This document shows, one piece after another, positions 35,886-44,663 of a stretch of 64,000 nucleotides of DNA. Position 1 is the first letter of the stretch. Every line of letters begins with the position of its first letter. Origin of the DNA: Terriglobia bacterium (GTDB lineage: Bacteria > Acidobacteriota > Terriglobia > Terriglobales > Acidobacteriaceae); assembly GCA_020073385.1 (NCBI GenBank), contig JAIQFH010000020.1, forward strand, positions 42,801-106,800. The letters run 5' to 3'. Made by a program: the position numbers and the translations under genes. Below the pieces are notes generated by a model, which worked only from the letters and a program-made list of their open reading frames with translations, ran no database searches and had not been told where the DNA came from.

Positions 35886-37769
35886 TTACGGCATGACCGG
35901 CAGCACGATGTGCGACGGTAGTTCGGGAGAGCAATACACACGTTGTGTGGCTGGGACGAAATCGGCATTTGTGGCTTTGTAGATGCTGGGCACGAATTTC
36001 TGCGGATTCCGGTCGATCACGGGAAACCAGGTGGACTGAATCTGAACCATGATGCGGTGGCCTTTCAGAAAGACGTGGTCGCGATCGCGCAGGGGCACAT
36101 TCCATTCGGTGGGTTTGTTCGGAGTCAAGGGCTGCGGCTTTTCATAGCTCGCGAGATAGCGGCCGCGACGGACCTCCATTGCGATCGGCAACTCGTATCC
36201 GTCTAACGACTGGGCGTACTGGCCGGGCTTTGGTCCTTCATCGACATTCCAGACATTTTTCTGGGCATCTTGCGGATAGACATCAATCAACTTGACCACG
36301 AAATCGCTGTCGGTGCCTGAGGTGGACGCGTACAAATCCGCCGCGACGGGACCAGTCACAGTTATGTCGTGATCGAGCGGTTCGCTTACGAACGACAGAA
36401 CGTCGGGCCGGTGATCGACGAAGCGCTGGTCGGCGACTTCCCAGGTACGCCAATCACCGCCGGGGTACGTCGGGGAAATAGGACGCTCTCGGTAGGGGAC
36501 AGGATTGGCGGGATCGGAGACGTATTCGCGATATCCCTCGCTCTTGGCCTCAGGCGCGCTGAACGAAAGCGTGCCCTCGTCGTGGAGATACAGATTCGTA
36601 TTCTTGGCTTCTTTGGGCGGCCACACAGCATACGTGTGCCAAGTGTTCGACCCACTCTGAAAGGTGCTGGCCTGCCACTGCGGTTTCTCACCCTGATCGT
36701 GCAAGTAGTAGCGGAAGAATGGCGCCTCGATGTTCTCGCGGAACTCGCGCGAGGTCTCATGTCCTCCGAAGGGGATGAGTCCGATGCCCTCTCCCTTCGC
36801 AGCTTGCCACTCGCCGTGGAACCACGGACCGGCCACAATGAAGTTCGTGTGCTGCGGATCGTTTTCTTCCGCGTGGCGAAAGATCTGCCACGGTCCCCAG
36901 GGATCCTCCTGATCCCAGAATCCAGCGACATTCAGGTTGGGCACCGTTGAGGCATGAAGCTGATTGACCCATGCTTCTTTCTTCCAGAACTCGTCGTAGT
37001 CGGGATGGTCGACGCTGGAGTTCCAGTACGGAATTGAGCCGTGCAGATATTTCGCGTTGATGTTGGAGAGCGGGCCAAGCTTGAGATACCACTCGTAGGT
37101 ATCGTACGTTTCGAATTCGAAGTAGGTGTTCTTGTTCTTGTCGGCTTGTTCCATCACGGCGTATTCGAAGTCGTAGCTCTCGCGGAGCGCGCCGTAGCGA
37201 TGGTCGTCGTCGTTCATCCACTGATCGACTGGCGATGCCTGCTCGCTGATCGCCTTGAGTGCGGGATGCGGATGAAGCAGTGTCAGCGCTGTCGTGAGGC
37301 CATCGTAGGAGACGCCATACATTCCGACTTTGCCGTTATTATTTGGAACATTCTTCACCAGCCACTCGATCGAATCGTAGGCGTCAGTCGTTTCGTTCGT
37401 GGCCTTGGGATCGTTCGGGTCGACCCACGAAGACAAGTTGAAGACTCCTTCGGATTTGAAACGCCCGCGCAGGTTCTGGATCACAAATATGTAACCGTCC
37501 TGGGCGAGTTCTTTCATCGATGAGGGCATCTGCTCGGGGGGCTTGTCTGGAACGCCATACGGAGTACGACGGAATAGAATCGGCAAGGCCCCTTGCTGGC
37601 CGGCTGGCGTTAGGATTGCAGTTTGAAGATGAACGCCATCACGGACCGGAATCATGACCTCTTGCAGTGTGAACACCGGCTTTGAAGGAGTTTGGGGCGA
37701 GGTTTGCTGCGCTCCGGCAGAGATTGTGACCAGCAGCAGGATGAGAGAAAAGCATTTGTCCAGGCGCAC
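35886..37769 (-). CDS. CocE/NonD-type alpha/beta hydrolase (S15/X-Pro peptidase-like)
   Basis: 627 residues from GTG 37769, chosen because GGAGG lies 9 nt upstream and a signal sequence (CFSLILLLVTISAGAQQ) follows. The catalytic serine is in VGMYGVSYDGLTTALT (G-x-S-Y-x-G, the CocE/Xaa-Pro dipeptidyl-peptidase signature). PVRDGVHLQTAILTP at the N terminus and a C-terminal jelly-roll domain (LYASTSGTDSDFVVKLIDVYP) are also family features. Acts on ester or amide bonds of peptide-like or acyl substrates in the periplasm; the exact substrate is unknown. Confidence 0.92.
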   Translation of the reverse strand: MRLDKCFSLILLLVTISAGAQQTSPQTPSKPVFTLQEVMIPVRDGVHLQTAILTPAGQQGALPILFRRTPYGVPDKPPEQMPSSMKELAQDGYIFVIQNLRGRFKSEGVFNLSSWVDPNDPKATNETTDAYDSIEWLVKNVPNNNGKVGMYGVSYDGLTTALTLLHPHPALKAISEQASPVDQWMNDDDHRYGALRESYDFEYAVMEQADKNKNTYFEFETYDTYEWYLKLGPLSNINAKYLHGSIPYWNSSVDHPDYDEFWKKEAWVNQLHASTVPNLNVAGFWDQEDPWGPWQIFRHAEENDPQHTNFIVAGPWFHGEWQAAKGEGIGLIPFGGHETSREFRENIEAPFFRYYLHDQGEKPQWQASTFQSGSNTWHTYAVWPPKEAKNTNLYLHDEGTLSFSAPEAKSEGYREYVSDPANPVPYRERPISPTYPGGDWRTWEVADQRFVDHRPDVLSFVSEPLDHDITVTGPVAADLYASTSGTDSDFVVKLIDVYPQDAQKNVWNVDEGPKPGQYAQSLDGYELPIAMEVRRGRYLASYEKPQPLTPNKPTEWNVPLRDRDHVFLKGHRIMVQIQSTWFPVIDRNPQKFVPSIYKATNADFVPATQRVYCSPELPSHIVLPVMP

Positions 37770-37946
37770 CAGGGATTTCCTCCGGGCGGTTTGCTTGAAT
37801 TGAACTGAGAGGCGCAGTATACCAACCGCAAGCGGAGTGAGTGAATCAGGTGATACTTTCTTTGAAATGCTGGCGTTGGCGCGAAACCGATGCTCACCGG
37901 TGTCATCTATAGTCATTGCAGTGAATCTTTCAGAAAGAGAGCAATC

Positions 37947-39002
37947 ATGAGCAAGTGCAAGGGATATGCAGCTCCGGCGGCAAAGGCTCCGCTGGGGCCG
38001 TGGGAATTTCAGCGGAGGGAACCGCGGGAACATGATGTTGTGATCGATATCAAATACTGCGGCATCTGCCACTCCGATATTCATCAGACTCGCGACGAAT
38101 GGAGCGAGTATCAGGAGGAAGCGATTTTTCCCATGGTGCCGGGACACGAGATTGGAGGAGTTGTGGCAGCGGTGGGAAGCAAGGTCACGAAGTACAAGGT
38201 GGGCGATAAGGTCGGCGTGGGATGCTTCGTCGATTCCTGCCGCACGTGCCCCGAATGCAAGCAGGGACTCGAGCAATACTGCACTGTGGGGACCATCTGG
38301 ACCTACAACGCACGCGACAAAGAAGGCGCGCCGACTTACGGTGGATACTCCGAGAAAATCATCGTAGATGAGAACTACGTTCTGCGGATGCCTGAGAATC
38401 TGCCGCTCGACGCGTGCGCGCCTCTGCTCTGCGCAGGAATCACCTTGTATTCCCCTCTGAAGCACTGGGGAGCCGGGCCGGGGAAGAAGGTCGCCATCGT
38501 AGGCCTGGGTGGACTCGGTCATATGGGGGTCAAGCTGGCGCACGCACTGGGAGCCGAGGTCACCGTGCTGAGCCACTCGCTCAAGAAGCAGGCCGATGGA
38601 AAACGCCTGGGAGCCGATCACTTCTATGCGACATCTGATCCTGAGACATTCACAAAATTAGCGGGGCAGTTCGACCTGATCATCAACACCGTTTCGGCAC
38701 TGGTGGATTGGAAGCAGTATCTCGATCTGCTGGGGATCGACGGAACCATGGTGGTTGTCGGACTCCCTGAGAAAGACATCCCAATTGCAGCTTTTTCCCT
38801 CACGGCCCGGCGGCGGAGCCTGGCTGGTTCGCAAATCGGCGGGATCCGAGAGACGCAGGAGATGTTGGATTTCTGCTCGAAACACAAAATTGCTTGCGAC
38901 ATCGAAGTTGTGCCGATTCAGAAGGTCAATGAGGCGTACGAGCGAGTGCTCAAGAGCGATGTGCGGTACCGTTTTGTGATTGATATGGCGTCAATGAAAT
39001 GA
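37947..39002 (+). CDS. Zinc-dependent NAD(P)-alcohol dehydrogenase (YahK/CAD-like)
   Basis: 351 residues; start at 37947 ([18 protein letters not shown]) has AAAGAGAG upstream, unlike the earlier in-frame start. Catalytic zinc motif [11 protein letters not shown] and [12 protein letters not shown]; structural zinc C-x2-C-x2-C-x7-C in [16 protein letters not shown]; nucleotide fold [17 protein letters not shown]. It belongs to the branch of aldehyde reductases/cinnamyl-type dehydrogenases. It is divergent from the CocE gene; the promoter region between is about 180 bp. Confidence 0.94.
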   Translation: MSKCKGYAAPAAKAPLGPWEFQRREPREHDVVIDIKYCGICHSDIHQTRDEWSEYQEEAIFPMVPGHEIGGVVAAVGSKVTKYKVGDKVGVGCFVDSCRTCPECKQGLEQYCTVGTIWTYNARDKEGAPTYGGYSEKIIVDENYVLRMPENLPLDACAPLLCAGITLYSPLKHWGAGPGKKVAIVGLGGLGHMGVKLAHALGAEVTVLSHSLKKQADGKRLGADHFYATSDPETFTKLAGQFDLIINTVSALVDWKQYLDLLGIDGTMVVVGLPEKDIPIAAFSLTARRRSLAGSQIGGIRETQEMLDFCSKHKIACDIEVVPIQKVNEAYERVLKSDVRYRFVIDMASMK

Positions 39003-39003
39003 A

Positions 39004-39073
39004 GCAATCAGCAATGAGCGATGAGCAAACGCGGCGCAATTCGGTTTTGGCTCATTGCTCATTGCTCATCGCT
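39004..39073. repeat. Inverted repeat of GCAATGAGC-like words between convergent genes
   Basis: Left arm has GCAATGAGCGATGAGCAAA; right arm has TTGCTCATCGCTC in a longer run of GCTCATTGCTCATTGCTCATC. It forms a long imperfect hairpin just after the dehydrogenase stop and could end transcription from both sides. Low-complexity word structure resembles 20685-20747, 49513-49595 and 62405-62500 though the words differ. Confidence 0.75.
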
Positions 39074-39077
39074 CGCC

Positions 39078-41321
39078 CTAAAACAATCTTCCGACCGAGA
39101 AATTCACTCGGCTCTGGCCTGTTGGGCTGACGCTTCCCGCCAGCGCGATCGGGCCCACGATCGTATCCGCGATTACTCCTAGATTGAACGTGCCGCGCAC
39201 AACCACGGGTCCGCGATTATTCAGTTGGGTCCCGAATGCAGATCCGGATTCGTACCATCCACCCCAGTAGATCTTTCTTCCTATCAACTGCGGAAGGCGG
39301 TAGAGTTCCCGCCGAAAACCGAGAGATGCGTATGCATAGTGGTTCCCGAGAAATTCGTCAGGAAGATAGGCACCCAGACGAAATGGACCACCCAGAGAAA
39401 AAACTTGAAATGGACCGGCAGATCCGTGAAAGGTTGTTCCGCCGGAGACATCGATAAATAGCGAGGTCTTGTCGCCCAGACGCACGAAGTTGGAACTCTG
39501 CACGTCCACTTGCCCGATTGGGTGTGCCAGACCCGGACTCTGCAGCACGCGCGTCGCGGTCGCTACAACGCGAGATCCGCGACTGGGAACGGAAGGGCTA
39601 TCCTGGCCGTCCCAAACGAAGCGCGCTCGGAATTCGCCGGTACTGCCGTGATCGATCGGCAGACCAGCTGCTCCAATCAGGGGGGCCAACTTTCCTTCGA
39701 ACAGCTCGTACCCGAGGCGGAATTCGCTGTGGCGTCCGGTATTGAAGCCGATATCCAAGCCGCCACCAGCGCGCTCGTCGCCGAAAACAGCGATGCGCGT
39801 GAGACCATTGAATGAGTTCCGGGCCCACTTGGACGCGAAGACGTAGGGCGCTACAAAAAACCGCGACTGCCCTAGCGGCTGGTAATACTCAGTGGCCGCC
39901 AGATTACTCGAGCCGAACAGAAGATCCGACCTCCACTCACCTCCGCGATGAAACAAATCCATGAACGTGATGCGAGTGCCGGCGGAAAAATCAAAGGCCG
40001 CTACGCCGGAGCCTTGAACGTTCACTGCCAGGTCGATGAACGGCGGGCCGTAGGTTTTTTCGTGGGCGGTCACGCGCAATGCGGGCACGCCGTTCTGGGT
40101 GAACCCCTCATATCCCAAACGGTCGAACTGACCCTCGCCAGCAATCCGCGTAAGCCGCGTCTCGAGATGAGGGAGATCGAGTGAACCCTGCACGCTTTTC
40201 GTGACTTCCTGCTGAATTCTGCGACCTGTATCGGGATCGGCGCCAGCCACTACAACTTTCTCGACCTTTGTCATGGGTATCCGTTCTCTCGCGTTGCGTT
40301 CGTCGAGATATCGCTGCCACTCTGCGGGATCAGTGATGGCGTATCGCAAGAGTTCAGCGGATTGGCTGGCCGCCGCTTTGTATCCAAGCTGGACGAGTTC
40401 ATTGACCCGCTTGTAGTCGGTGATGGCAAATCCCTTCATGTCGACGCGGACCTTGGTTTTTGCGAGTGCCAAGGAATGGTGCTCATTCTGGGTAATCATC
40501 ACGTCGATGGCGCGCGACAATACGCCAACGAGAGTTCCTAACTGTCCGATGTCGCCGGGAGGATAGTGGAGTTCGACCGCGATCACGGCGTCGGCGCCCA
40601 TGTCCCGGACAGTCTCGACTGGAATGTTCTGCACCATTCCGCCGTCGGCCAGGATGCGGCCATTCAGCTCCACCGGAGTGAAAACGCCGGGAATCGCCAT
40701 GGACGCTCGAACTGCGTCTGCCAGGAAACCTTCACGCAAAACAATCGCCTCGCCGCTCTGCATGTCGGTCGCGACGCAGCGAAAGGGGATGGGCAAGTCA
40801 TCGAAATTTGTAATCCCCGCATCCGCGAACGCGATGCGGTCCAGTAGCAATCCCGCGGACTGGCCGGAGTTGAGTCCATTCGGGCCTCTGAGTCCATGCT
40901 TGAGCCCTAGCGGCGCGGCGACCAGGAAATCACGGCGGTCTTGTTTTCGGCGATAAGAAAGCTCGGTATACCCGGGTTCGGGAAGGAACGCCTGATCCCA
41001 GTCAATCTTTTCCGCGAATTTCTGAATTTCCGCGGGAGTCATCCCCGTGGCGTACATGGAACCGATGATGCTTCCCATACTGGTGCCAGCGATGCGATCT
41101 ACAGGGATGTGATTTTCTTCCATCCATTTGATGACGCCGATTTCGGTGAGACCGAGTGCGCCCCCACCGCTCAGGGCGAGTCCGACGCGCGGGCGCTCAC
41201 TGGAAGGCGTGGGTGGTGCACCGGCGGCTGGGTCCTGGCCATACACGAAACCGGGGCTTACGAGGCCAAGAAGAAAGATCGTGGCAGTCAGAAGGCATCG
41301 AGTGCCTGCAGGGGTTTCCAT
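39078..41321 (-). CDS. Patatin-like phospholipase with C-terminal Omp85/BamA-type barrel
   Basis: 747 residues from ATG 41321 (AGGAG 6-7 nt upstream; signal peptide to about residue 28). Patatin domain at about residues 45-260: RVGLALSGGGALGLTEIGVI (oxyanion glycines), AGTSMGSIIG (nucleophile Ser in G-x-S-x-G) and LADGGMVQNIPV (catalytic Asp of D-G-G). The middle is POTRA-like (RIQQEVTKSVQGSLDLPHLE). The last 300 residues form a surface-antigen barrel ending VNFSVGRLF. This is the type Vd autotransporter plan, as in PlpD, giving a surface phospholipase. The C-terminal Phe is preserved. Confidence 0.92.
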   Translation of the reverse strand: METPAGTRCLLTATIFLLGLVSPGFVYGQDPAAGAPPTPSSERPRVGLALSGGGALGLTEIGVIKWMEENHIPVDRIAGTSMGSIIGSMYATGMTPAEIQKFAEKIDWDQAFLPEPGYTELSYRRKQDRRDFLVAAPLGLKHGLRGPNGLNSGQSAGLLLDRIAFADAGITNFDDLPIPFRCVATDMQSGEAIVLREGFLADAVRASMAIPGVFTPVELNGRILADGGMVQNIPVETVRDMGADAVIAVELHYPPGDIGQLGTLVGVLSRAIDVMITQNEHHSLALAKTKVRVDMKGFAITDYKRVNELVQLGYKAAASQSAELLRYAITDPAEWQRYLDERNARERIPMTKVEKVVVAGADPDTGRRIQQEVTKSVQGSLDLPHLETRLTRIAGEGQFDRLGYEGFTQNGVPALRVTAHEKTYGPPFIDLAVNVQGSGVAAFDFSAGTRITFMDLFHRGGEWRSDLLFGSSNLAATEYYQPLGQSRFFVAPYVFASKWARNSFNGLTRIAVFGDERAGGGLDIGFNTGRHSEFRLGYELFEGKLAPLIGAAGLPIDHGSTGEFRARFVWDGQDSPSVPSRGSRVVATATRVLQSPGLAHPIGQVDVQSSNFVRLGDKTSLFIDVSGGTTFHGSAGPFQVFSLGGPFRLGAYLPDEFLGNHYAYASLGFRRELYRLPQLIGRKIYWGGWYESGSAFGTQLNNRGPVVVRGTFNLGVIADTIVGPIALAGSVSPTGQSRVNFSVGRLF

Positions 41322-41349
41322 CAAGAACTCCTAAAACATTTTTGGGAGC

Positions 41350-41405
41350 ATGCCGGAGCGAGGCCAAGATGGCCTCGCGACAGCCGGCGGGACGCCGGCG
41401 CTACC
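41350..41405. repeat. Dispersed GC-rich repeat upstream of the patatin gene
   Basis: Contains GAGGCCAAGATGGCCTC and CAGCCGGCGGGACGCCGGCG, the same layout as 35829-35885. It lies just before the patatin ribosome site on the opposite side. Confidence 0.55.
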
Positions 41406-41478
41406 GTCTGTCGGCGACAAGGGGGATTCAAGGTGAGTGAAAAGGGTAACAGGTTCGCAGGCTTAGAGTCAGGAGCAA

Positions 41479-42546
41479 TCAACGATTCGTCGGGGCCGGT
41501 GGTGACTGCGCTGGTCGCGCTTGCTCGACGACATTGCGCACGGCGTCGATGACGATGTCGGGGCGGTCGATCTGAATGTAATGTGCGCTGTTCTTGGCGA
41601 CGGTCTGCATACCCCGAGTTGACAGGTGGGCCAGTTCCTCCTGCATTTTCTCCCAGGCCACATTGGTCGGTTTCGCGAGGTCTGGCGGCAAGTCACTTGA
41701 AGGCTTGTCGGGGTCGTGCGAGAGCACGGCCAGTGGGAGGTCTGACAACGAACCGGCACTGGCCGTCTCGGCGGCGCTCTCAGGAAACGCACCTATTTCG
41801 GCCAGTTGTTCTCTGGCACTATGCCAATTACAGTCAGCGGCTCGAGTCACCGGATCGTTTTCGCACAGACCGAGCAGTCGCGGAATCCCAATCGGCATGG
41901 TGTAGGCAATGAATTGAGCTTCGCGGTGCCAGCTTCCTTCCATGTTCTTTAGCTCGGGCGGAAAACGGTTCTCCTGGTCAGGATGGGACGCGTCCACCAG
42001 AACCATGCCGACGATTTCATTGCGATAGAGGCTGGTGTAAACGCGAACGTCGTATCCGCCCATAGAGTGGCCGACGATGACATACGGCGGAGATACGCTC
42101 GCAGCCCGTAGCAGGGCGTGCAGTTCCTCAGCAATCACTTTGCTTGTGCGAGGCTGGGAACTGGGATCGCTGTAACCAAGGCCAGCACGGTCGTAGGAGC
42201 ACACTCGGGTAAATTTGGCGATCGGCGGCTGCACCTTGCGCCACGAAAGGTAGCTGTCGCCAAGGCCGGAATCGAGGATGACGGTAGGACTTCCCTCACC
42301 CGTACAGTCAATATGCATCTTGTGCCCGCCCACGTCCACCAGCCGCCCTTCCATCGGATTGAATCGCCGGTCGCGGGCCTCGGAGATGTTCTCGTAGAGA
42401 AAGCCGGCAACAGCCAGAATGAGCAGGAATACAAGCAACATCAGAACAATGCGGCGGAACAGCGAAGGCGAACGAACCGATTGAGGGGCGGAGTTGTCCA
42501 TGGGCACAGGGGATGCAGCACGAGCCCGCCGCATGCTGCCACGCAT
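41479..42546 (-). CDS. Membrane-anchored alpha/beta hydrolase
   Basis: 355 residues from 42546 (alternative ATG at 42501); neither start has a convincing ribosome site. A membrane segment (FRRIVLMLLVFLLILAVAGF) is followed by the alpha/beta-hydrolase fold: TVILDSGLGDSYLSWRKVQ, nucleophile elbow VGHSMGGYDVRVY (G-H-S-M-G) and a late catalytic His (TVAKNSAHYIQIDRPD). One base after the argS stop, so it is very probably translated from the argS transcript. Substrate not known. Confidence 0.87.
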   Translation of the reverse strand: MRGSMRRARAASPVPMDNSAPQSVRSPSLFRRIVLMLLVFLLILAVAGFLYENISEARDRRFNPMEGRLVDVGGHKMHIDCTGEGSPTVILDSGLGDSYLSWRKVQPPIAKFTRVCSYDRAGLGYSDPSSQPRTSKVIAEELHALLRAASVSPPYVIVGHSMGGYDVRVYTSLYRNEIVGMVLVDASHPDQENRFPPELKNMEGSWHREAQFIAYTMPIGIPRLLGLCENDPVTRAADCNWHSAREQLAEIGAFPESAAETASAGSLSDLPLAVLSHDPDKPSSDLPPDLAKPTNVAWEKMQEELAHLSTRGMQTVAKNSAHYIQIDRPDIVIDAVRNVVEQARPAQSPPAPTNR

Positions 42547-42547
42547 T

Positions 42548-44545
42548 CTACATGACAGGAGGCACTGTGATGCCCATAACCGCGAGAGCCTGAATCAGTT
42601 CGCGGCGGACCACGGCCACGGTGGCTAACAGGAACTGCTTCCGCTTCTCGTCGGCCTCCGTGAGTATGGGATAACGATGGTAGAACGTGTTGAAAAGCTG
42701 AGCCAACTGAAACACGTGCTTAGCCAGATAGGCGGGTTCCGTCGTGGCAATGCACTGGCTTACTATGTAAGAAGTCTTGGACACGGCGAGCCAAAGTTCC
42801 CAGATTTCGTTTCCGGCCTCGCCTGACAGGTACAGAGCAAAGCGGTCAGCTGACAGGTTCGCCGTTAAAGTATCGCTGAAGGTGTCGGCGTCAACTCCAG
42901 CCTTGCGGAAGATGCTGGCGGCGCGCACAACCGCATATTGGGCGTATGGTCCGGTTTCACCCTCGAAACTAAGAGCTTCCTTGAAATCAAAGGCGATCAC
43001 CGATTGCTTGGTGTACTTCAGCATGAAATAGCGCAGGGCCCCGATGGCGATCTGCGTCGCAATGCCGAGCCGGTCCGGTTCGGTGAGTTGCGGATGGCGG
43101 GAATCAACTTCTTTTTTGGCGGATGCGATCAGCTGGTCGAGCAGGTCGTCGGCCTTCACGCCGAAGCCCTTGCGGCCGCTGACCTCGATGTAAGTACGGG
43201 TCTTGTCTTCCTCGCTCAGCGTGTAACCGAGTTCGGCGGCGCAGCGAGGAGTGAGCGCGACCATTTCGTAGGAAAAGTGCGTGTAGTGGTCGGCAGCCTC
43301 GCCGTGGCCCAGGCCGCGCAGCGCTTCGATGACGGTGTTCTGAGCCTCAGACTGGCGAGCGTCGATGACGTTGTAGATCTCGGCCACGTCGCCAAAGTGA
43401 GGATGATCTTTTTCGCCATCGGTCGTTGAAATCCAGCAGTCGTGCTGGTTGGGATAGCGATAGAACCTGCGATAGCCGAAATCCAAGCCGAGCAGTCCGA
43501 ACTTCCACATGTGGTAGGCGATGTCTTTGCCGACATAGCCGACCGTGCCGTTGGAGCGGACGATGACCTTCTGATCTTCCTCCGTGATCTCGTCTTCCTC
43601 TGTGTTCTCTGTGCCCTCTGTGGTGGACGCTCTTGAAGTTCCAGCCCTCCGCATGACCCAACAGCCCTTGTTCTTGCCGCTGTCTTCGAAGGTCAAGACG
43701 CCTCGCTCTTTGAGCTTCGCAAAAGCGGCATTCCAGAAATGAAGATGAAGGATCTCACTCTCGCGGGGAAGGAAGTCGTATTCGATGTCGAGCCGGTCCA
43801 TCGTCTCCAGATGCCGGCGAAGAACGGCGGTGGAGATCAGTTCCGCAATCGCGGCGGTTTCGCTGCCGGCGTCTTCGATGGCGTGGAGCGTTTGCAGCCT
43901 GACTTGCTTGTTCTGCTTATCGGCTTCGTACCATTGCGAGACACGGGCATACAAATCCCAACAGTAATAGTCGAAGCGCGGCTGACGCGTCAGAGCTTCG
44001 ATTTCCGTCCGCGATTTCCGTTCCAGATGAGTGAATCCCACTACGACATCGGCTACCTGCACGCCGGTGTTGTCGATGTAGTTCTGAATATCGACTTCCC
44101 TGCCCGCATAGCGCAGCAGGCGCACGAATGTATCACCGAGGATCGCATTGCGCAGATGTCCGATATGGGCAGCTTTGTTCGGATTGATGCTCGAGTGCTC
44201 GACCAGGATCTTGCCGGATGAAACGTCGGCGGGAGGCTTCTGATCTGCCGCGAGGGCAGCCGCCATCCAAGCGCGGTCGATCTTGATATTCAGATATCCC
44301 GGCGGAGCGACTTGCAACTCGCCAATGCCTTCAATTGGCCCAATCTCCGAGCGGATAATTTCGGCGATCTTCAACGGCGCCGAGCGCAGCGGCTTGGCGA
44401 AGGGAAACAGAGGAATTGCGAAGTCCCCGAGTTCCACCTTGGGAGGCTGCTCAATGACGACAGCCGGGAGCGACACGCCAGGATGACGCTTCTGCAAACA
44501 CTCCAGCACCCGCTGGGCGAGACGACGTTCGAGATGACGATACAA
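42548..44545 (-). CDS. argS: Arginyl-tRNA synthetase with an in-frame repeat-derived insertion
   Basis: 665 residues from a TTG with AGAGGG upstream. Class I markers: NPNKAAHIGHLRNAILGD (HIGH motif), GKDIAYHMWKFGLL, YPNQHDCWIS, SGRKGFGVKADDLL (KMSKS-equivalent region), and the DALR-type C-terminal tRNA-binding domain. Between CWVMRRAG and VIVRSNGTVGYVGKD, residues about 307-324 read STTEGTENTEEDEITEED; they are encoded at 43574-43627 by CCACAGAGGGCACAGAG-like words that also occur between larC and metG (46000-46030). The insert is in a solvent-like loop and keeps the frame, so the enzyme is probably functional. Confidence 0.95.
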   Translation of the reverse strand: MYRHLERRLAQRVLECLQKRHPGVSLPAVVIEQPPKVELGDFAIPLFPFAKPLRSAPLKIAEIIRSEIGPIEGIGELQVAPPGYLNIKIDRAWMAAALAADQKPPADVSSGKILVEHSSINPNKAAHIGHLRNAILGDTFVRLLRYAGREVDIQNYIDNTGVQVADVVVGFTHLERKSRTEIEALTRQPRFDYYCWDLYARVSQWYEADKQNKQVRLQTLHAIEDAGSETAAIAELISTAVLRRHLETMDRLDIEYDFLPRESEILHLHFWNAAFAKLKERGVLTFEDSGKNKGCWVMRRAGTSRASTTEGTENTEEDEITEEDQKVIVRSNGTVGYVGKDIAYHMWKFGLLGLDFGYRRFYRYPNQHDCWISTTDGEKDHPHFGDVAEIYNVIDARQSEAQNTVIEALRGLGHGEAADHYTHFSYEMVALTPRCAAELGYTLSEEDKTRTYIEVSGRKGFGVKADDLLDQLIASAKKEVDSRHPQLTEPDRLGIATQIAIGALRYFMLKYTKQSVIAFDFKEALSFEGETGPYAQYAVVRAASIFRKAGVDADTFSDTLTANLSADRFALYLSGEAGNEIWELWLAVSKTSYIVSQCIATTEPAYLAKHVFQLAQLFNTFYHRYPILTEADEKRKQFLLATVAVVRRELIQALAVMGITVPPVM

Positions 44546-44663
44546 GGAAGCCCTCTAAACTATTGAAGAAACAGTGATTTTAACAGAGTCGGCGCGAGGC
44601 GGACGTTTGACCGCGGATACCGCCGTTCCCTATGATGAAAACCTCAGTCCTTCGTGAGTTTTT

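Noticed and set aside
37770..38621. Extension of the CocE-like frame upstream, overlapping the dehydrogenase
   Set aside because: The GTG with GGAGG and signal peptide at 37769 is a good start; the upstream part lies antisense to the dehydrogenase gene.
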